A stretch of DNA of 32,111 nt from positions 1 through 32,111 of the forward strand of contig JAZRNH010000016.1 in assembly GCA_045648025.1 (NCBI GenBank), given 5' to 3'. A program made the position numbers and the translations under genes. The stretch's first letter is position 1. Every line of letters starts with the position of its first letter. The notes below the pieces were generated by a model. The model saw only the letters and a list, made by a program, of their open reading frames with translations. It was not told where the DNA came from and did no database searches. The DNA is from RGIG1681 sp045648025. Lineage in GTDB: Bacteria > Bacillota > Clostridia > Christensenellales > UBA1242. Positions 28,651 to 32,111 of this stretch are shown piece after piece.

Positions 28651-30420
28651 ATGGAAAAGTTAGAATTAAAAGCAAAGAAAATCACTACTCATAATATGAG
28701 AAAAATGATTCCTATTTATGCAAAACAAAAAAGGCTGCTTTCTGTTACACTTTTATTTATGATTCTTTCAGGTGTTGTGGGTGTTTTGCAACCAATATTT
28801 TCAGCAAATGCACTTGCAAACCTTGCAACAGGAAACTTTGAAGCGGCAATCAGGTTTACTGTTATAATGTGTTCGATAACAATTTTTAGAATTGTTTTCA
28901 ACCTTTTAGAAGAATTTTTTTATGTTAAGTTGGTTTTAAAAATGCGATACAGATTAACCGATATGGTTATATCTGCAATCAACTTAACAAAAATGAAAAA
29001 ACTTGATAGCACTGGTCTTGGTGCAATTGCAGAAAGATTATCTGGTGATGTAAATTCTGTTTGTGATGTTTATATTGATATGCTTGAGCTTGTGTTTAGC
29101 ATACTCACAAATGTTGTATTTTTGTTTTATATTGCATATTTAAATATTTATATGTTTTTGATTTTGCTTGGCTATGTTTTAATTTTATATGTTGTTTGCA
29201 CTATTAGGTCAAGAATTTGGATAAGGGGCAAAAAACTCACCAAAAAAGCCAAAGATATTGCAAGGTCTGCTTATTTTGAACAGATTACTGGAATTCGAGA
29301 TGTTAAGCTTTTAAACATAAAAGAAAATGTTACAAACTTTTCAAACGAAAAGCATTTGGCTGCTTTAAAAATTGAAAGGTCAGTCAATAACAAGCGAAAC
29401 ATTATTCGAAGAATTCAAACCACAATCTCTGCAATTTTTGAACTTACATTTTTGATTATTGGCATATCTTTTGTAAAAGCAGATATGATTGTTCTTGCAG
29501 GGCTCTTGGTTATTTACAATTATTATGGCAGGGTTGAAAGTTTGGTTTCATTTTTGTCAACCTTTAAAGAATATAAAGCCGAGGGCGAAATTTCTGCAAC
29601 CCGAATTTTTGAAGTTTTAGAAGATTATGAAAAAGAAGAGTTTGGAACCGAAGAACTTGAAAACTTTTCAGGTCATATTGAATTTAAGTCGGTTAACTTT
29701 TCATACAATGAAAATGAACCAGTTTTAAAAGGCTTAGACATTTCTTTTGAGCCAAACAAAATGACTGCAATTGTTGGAAAGAGTGGCAGCGGAAAAACTA
29801 CAATATTGAGTTTGATTTCAAAATTATATGATATTTCCGGTGGCGAAATTTTGCTTGATGGCAAAAATTTAAATACACTCACTGAAAATGCAATTCACTC
29901 AAACATTGGTGAAATTTCACAAGCCCCATATATTTTTAATGCTAGTATCAGACAAAACCTTTTGTTTGTTAAACCTGATGCCACTGAAGAAGAGTTGGTT
30001 AAGGTTTTAAAACAAGCCGAAATATATAAAGATATTAAAAAGATGCCAAATGGAATGGACACCGAAATTGGTGAAAATGGTGTAAAACTTTCTGGTGGAC
30101 AAAAGCAAAGAGTTGCAATTGCAAGACTTCTTTTGATGGATAGTAAGGTTATTGTTTTTGATGAAGCCACAAGTGCTCTTGACAACAACAGCCAAAACAA
30201 GATTGTTGAAATGCTTGAAACTTACAAAAAAAGCAAAACAATAATCATTGTTGCTCACAGACTTTCAACCATTGTTGGGGCAGATAAAATTTATATGCTT
30301 GATGGCGGAAAAGTTATTGCTAGTGGAACTCACAAACAACTTATGAAAAACTGCAAAGAATATAATGAACTTTACAAGCTTGAAGAGCAGTCAGCAAAAG
30401 ACGAAGACGAAAGTAAATAA
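28651..30420 (+). CDS. ABC exporter half-transporter (membrane plus ATPase domain)
   Basis: A 589-residue type IV ABC half-transporter, active as a dimer. The membrane domain (about 30-310) has six predicted helices. The nucleotide-binding domain has Walker A GKSGSGKTT (about 376-384), signature LSGGQKQR (about 481-488), Walker B VIVFDEATSALD (about 500-511) and H-loop His in VAHRLS, all intact. The Q-loop is in ISQAPYIF. The substrate is unknown; relatives export lipids, peptides or drugs. No fused peptidase domain and no neighbouring peptide gene, so a peptide role has no support. AAGGGGG is the ribosome site. It is transcribed alone; a homodimer is the simplest reading. Confidence 0.93.
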   Translation: MEKLELKAKKITTHNMRKMIPIYAKQKRLLSVTLLFMILSGVVGVLQPIFSANALANLATGNFEAAIRFTVIMCSITIFRIVFNLLEEFFYVKLVLKMRYRLTDMVISAINLTKMKKLDSTGLGAIAERLSGDVNSVCDVYIDMLELVFSILTNVVFLFYIAYLNIYMFLILLGYVLILYVVCTIRSRIWIRGKKLTKKAKDIARSAYFEQITGIRDVKLLNIKENVTNFSNEKHLAALKIERSVNNKRNIIRRIQTTISAIFELTFLIIGISFVKADMIVLAGLLVIYNYYGRVESLVSFLSTFKEYKAEGEISATRIFEVLEDYEKEEFGTEELENFSGHIEFKSVNFSYNENEPVLKGLDISFEPNKMTAIVGKSGSGKTTILSLISKLYDISGGEILLDGKNLNTLTENAIHSNIGEISQAPYIFNASIRQNLLFVKPDATEEELVKVLKQAEIYKDIKKMPNGMDTEIGENGVKLSGGQKQRVAIARLLLMDSKVIVFDEATSALDNNSQNKIVEMLETYKKSKTIIIVAHRLSTIVGADKIYMLDGGKVIASGTHKQLMKNCKEYNELYKLEEQSAKDEDESK

Positions 30421-30449
30421 AAAAAGACAGCAATTTTGCTGTTTTTTTT
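30421..30449 (+). terminator. Intrinsic terminator after ABC exporter
   Basis: Stem ACAGCA / TGCTGT (30427-30442) inside A- and T-runs, ending in eight T residues. The core 16-mer at 30426-30441 is identical to that at 20753-20768. Confidence 0.88.
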
Positions 30450-30533
30450 AAATCAACATTTTTTAAATAAGGTGTTGATGAGTTTTTTGATATTGTGATT
30501 TATAATTGACCTATAATTTGAAGGAGGTATATT

Positions 30534-30893
30534 ATGAACACAGACAAAATTTATGCAGAACAAATTGCAAATGATTATTCAGAGAAGGAAACTTCAAAGG
30601 TTAAACAACTTAAAAAACTTGATGCAAAAGCCAAAAATCCTGCAAAGATTTTTACATTTACATTTGGAATCATTTGTAGTCTTATTCTTGGAACAGGTAT
30701 GTGTTTTGCAATGGGTATTATTGGTGGTGGAACAATTGCTTCAATTGCAGCAGGAATAATTGTTGGTTGTTTGGGAATTGCTGGTGTTTCTGTTAATTAT
30801 TTTATTTATAAAAAAATCTTAGAAAAAAGCAAAAATAAATATAAATATGACATTTTAGCACTTGCAAAGCAAATTACAGATGAAGAAAAATAG
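30534..30893 (+). CDS. Small conserved membrane protein, two TM segments
   Basis: A 119-residue protein of a type common in Clostridia and without a proven function. A charged helical N terminus (MNTDKIYAEQIANDYSEKETSKVKQLKKLDAKAKNPAKI) leads to two membrane helices at about 40-62 and 66-90, joined by a Gly-rich turn (IIGGGTIAS), and a short cytoplasmic end. Some homologues carry the label 'dihydropteridine reductase', which nothing here supports. AAGGAGG precedes the ATG; TATAAT boxes at 30501 and 30512 lie upstream, but no good -35 is seen. The TetR gene starts 12 bases after its stop, so the two form one operon and the protein may be under that regulator's control. Confidence 0.8.
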   Translation: MNTDKIYAEQIANDYSEKETSKVKQLKKLDAKAKNPAKIFTFTFGIICSLILGTGMCFAMGIIGGGTIASIAAGIIVGCLGIAGVSVNYFIYKKILEKSKNKYKYDILALAKQITDEEK

Positions 30894-30904
30894 AGGAAAA
30901 GTTG

Positions 30905-31486
30905 ATGAATAAATCTGAAAGTAAATATTTTAATACCGCAAAACTTATGGATGAAGCTCTTTTAATTCTTTTAGAAAAAAAAGACATAGAGTTTATTACA
31001 GTTAAAGAGGTTTGTGAAAAGGCTGGTGTGAACAGGTCAACTTTTTATTTGCATTATGATTCCATTGATGATTTGTTTATTGAATCAATTGAAATGTTAA
31101 ACAATGAATTCAGAAACTCTTTTGAAATTAAAGATGTTAGAAATGTTATCAAAAATGGCAATAAAGAAGATATTGTTTTTATCAATGAAGAATTTATTAA
31201 ACCATATCTTGAATTTGTGAAAAAGAATAAAAGAGTTTTGAATATGATTCACAAAAGACCGATTTTGTTTAAAAATGAAAATATTTATAGTAAAATGAGT
31301 GAAGAGTTATTTTTTCCTATTTTATCAAAGTTTGGAATTCCCAAAGAAGAGCAGATTTTTAGATTAGAATATTTCACCAGAGGGGTTGCTGGCATTATAA
31401 ATAAATGGCTGGAACTTGGCTGTGAAATGCCAATTGAAAAAATTATGCAAATTATCATTGATTGTGTTAATTTTAGTAAAAAGTAA
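30905..31486 (+). CDS. TetR/AcrR-family transcriptional regulator
   Basis: A 193-residue regulator. The N-terminal HTH is clear: FITVKEVCEKAGVNRSTFYLHYDSIDDLF at about 30-58, in the form seen in DhaS-like TetR proteins of Firmicutes. The remaining helices form a ligand/dimer domain; the C-terminal part (LEYFTRGVAGIINKWLELGCEMP) matches the usual TetR_C pattern of this group. The ligand is unknown. ATG 30905 is set by GAGG at 30893-30896; a TTG at 30902 is less likely. It overlaps the ribosome region of the upstream small membrane protein gene and precedes another membrane protein, both plausible targets. Confidence 0.9.
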   Translation: MNKSESKYFNTAKLMDEALLILLEKKDIEFITVKEVCEKAGVNRSTFYLHYDSIDDLFIESIEMLNNEFRNSFEIKDVRNVIKNGNKEDIVFINEEFIKPYLEFVKKNKRVLNMIHKRPILFKNENIYSKMSEELFFPILSKFGIPKEEQIFRLEYFTRGVAGIINKWLELGCEMPIEKIMQIIIDCVNFSKK

Positions 31487-31489
31487 GAT

Positions 31490-31523
31490 AATAAACCACT
31501 TAAAATCAAGTGGTTTATTTTAA
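31490..31523 (+). terminator. Terminator after TetR gene
   Basis: Stem ATAAACCACTT / AAGTGGTTTAT (about 31491-31518), loop AAAATC, then TTTTA. The T-run is short, so read-through into the next gene is possible. Confidence 0.7.
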
Positions 31524-31533
31524 TGAGAGGATT

Positions 31534-32111
31534 ATGATTGATTGGAAAAAGTTGGGACATAAAATATTGTTTCCAAATATTATTGTTTTGATTATAAATA
31601 TACCAATTTCTGTGGCATTTTTGGTATGGACTTTTATCTATTTTAAAAACTTTCATATTGTGAGTGTGATTTCATATATATTGGCATTTTATATTCTTTT
31701 GGTTATCTGTTTTAGAATTCCAGCAATGATTAAGTTTGCAAAAAAGATGAAAAAAGAAAATAAATATCTTTTAAAATATTTTAGTGATGTTAGGCTTAGA
31801 GTTAACATTTCGCTTTATGGCTCACTTGTGTTTAATGTTGCCTTTGCTGTGTTTCAATTATGTTTAGGTTTTTATCACAAATCATTTTGGTTTTATTCAA
31901 TGTTTGCATATTATATTATTCTTGCAATAATGAGATTCTTTTTGGTTAGACACACAAGAAAATATAAGGCAAAAGAACAATTTGAAATTGAATTGAAAAA
32001 ATCAATAATATGTGGCTGGTTATTGTTGTTTATGAACTTGGCTCTTGCAGTTATTGTGGTGTTTATGGTTTATTTTGGCAGGACATTTGAACATCATATG
32101 ATAACCACAAT
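31534..32111 (+). CDS. Partial multi-pass membrane protein, open at the window edge
   Basis: An open frame starts at ATG 31534, after GAGAGG (31525-31530), and runs to the last base without a stop (192 codons seen). It begins MIDWKKLGHKILFPNIIV and has about five hydrophobic segments (around residues 12-34, 44-62, 95-115, 120-135 and 165-187) separated by Lys/Arg-rich loops such as KFAKKMKKENKYLLKYF. I do not recognise the family from this part. It follows the TetR gene by 47 bases, so it may be its target. Confidence 0.75.
   Translation, partial: MIDWKKLGHKILFPNIIVLIINIPISVAFLVWTFIYFKNFHIVSVISYILAFYILLVICFRIPAMIKFAKKMKKENKYLLKYFSDVRLRVNISLYGSLVFNVAFAVFQLCLGFYHKSFWFYSMFAYYIILAIMRFFLVRHTRKYKAKEQFEIELKKSIICGWLLLFMNLALAVIVVFMVYFGRTFEHHMITT

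Noticed and set aside
29895..30258. Minus-strand frames of 101 and 83 codons inside the ABC exporter
   Set aside because: They are complementary to conserved ATPase motifs and have no start signals; coding is explained fully by the plus strand.

Overview
The window is AT-rich, uses the standard code (TGG for Trp, AGA the commonest Arg codon) and is dense with short operons ending in clear intrinsic terminators. An FprA flavodiiron protein next to a two-iron desulfoferrodoxin points to a strict anaerobe. AGGAG-type ribosome sites, KtrA/KtrB potassium uptake, a DUF11 protein and an InlB-type-repeat surface protease fit a low-GC Bacillota, probably an uncultured gut Clostridia-like lineage. The lineage is inferred from gene content; no rRNA or tRNA is present. 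I saw no CRISPR array, insertion sequence, prophage module or pseudogene, and no gene-free stretch exceeds 300 bases.

Layout. 1-1600: LOG-family protein, NT5C-like HAD phosphatase and a stand-alone YqfO/NIF3-insert domain protein. 1604-5088 (minus): RNase R and a DUF11 protein without signal peptide. 5248-7344: two orphan genes. 7522-9083: fprA-dfx oxygen/superoxide defence, with an elaborate leader. 9157-11737: histidine phosphatase (minus), orphan helical protein, hpt, HAD hydrolase (minus). 11808-11906: about 100 bp of helically phased A-tracts. 11947-13704 (minus): orphan 585-residue protein with two RNxxxH (HEPN-type) motifs. 13861-17000: ktrB-ktrA, then Nudix hydrolase and pncC. 17041-17936 (minus): membrane-anchored XRE regulator coupled to a MazG-like protein. 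18177-20734: GT8 glycosyltransferase, PlsC-like acyltransferase and CrtO-like acyltransferase, a probable glycolipid operon behind an array of GGGAA sites. 20882-25495: a 1537-residue membrane-anchored papain-like ectoprotease. 25601-26887: orphan predicted beta-rich protein with a structured leader. 27029-27950: short pyrophosphatase-like protein, XRE regulator and divergent small gene sharing paired operators. 27947-31486: four-TM protein (minus), ABC exporter, 2-TM protein and TetR regulator. A membrane protein starting at 31534 runs off the end.

The most noteworthy items are the tandem RNxxxH protein, the recurrent promoter/start geometry predicting leaderless mRNAs, the GT8/acyltransferase/CrtO-like operon with its upstream repeat array, the phased A-tract DNA, and the palindromic terminator at 27934-27963 that encodes the same C-terminal peptide on both strands. 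All functional calls come from motif reading; no database search was run.
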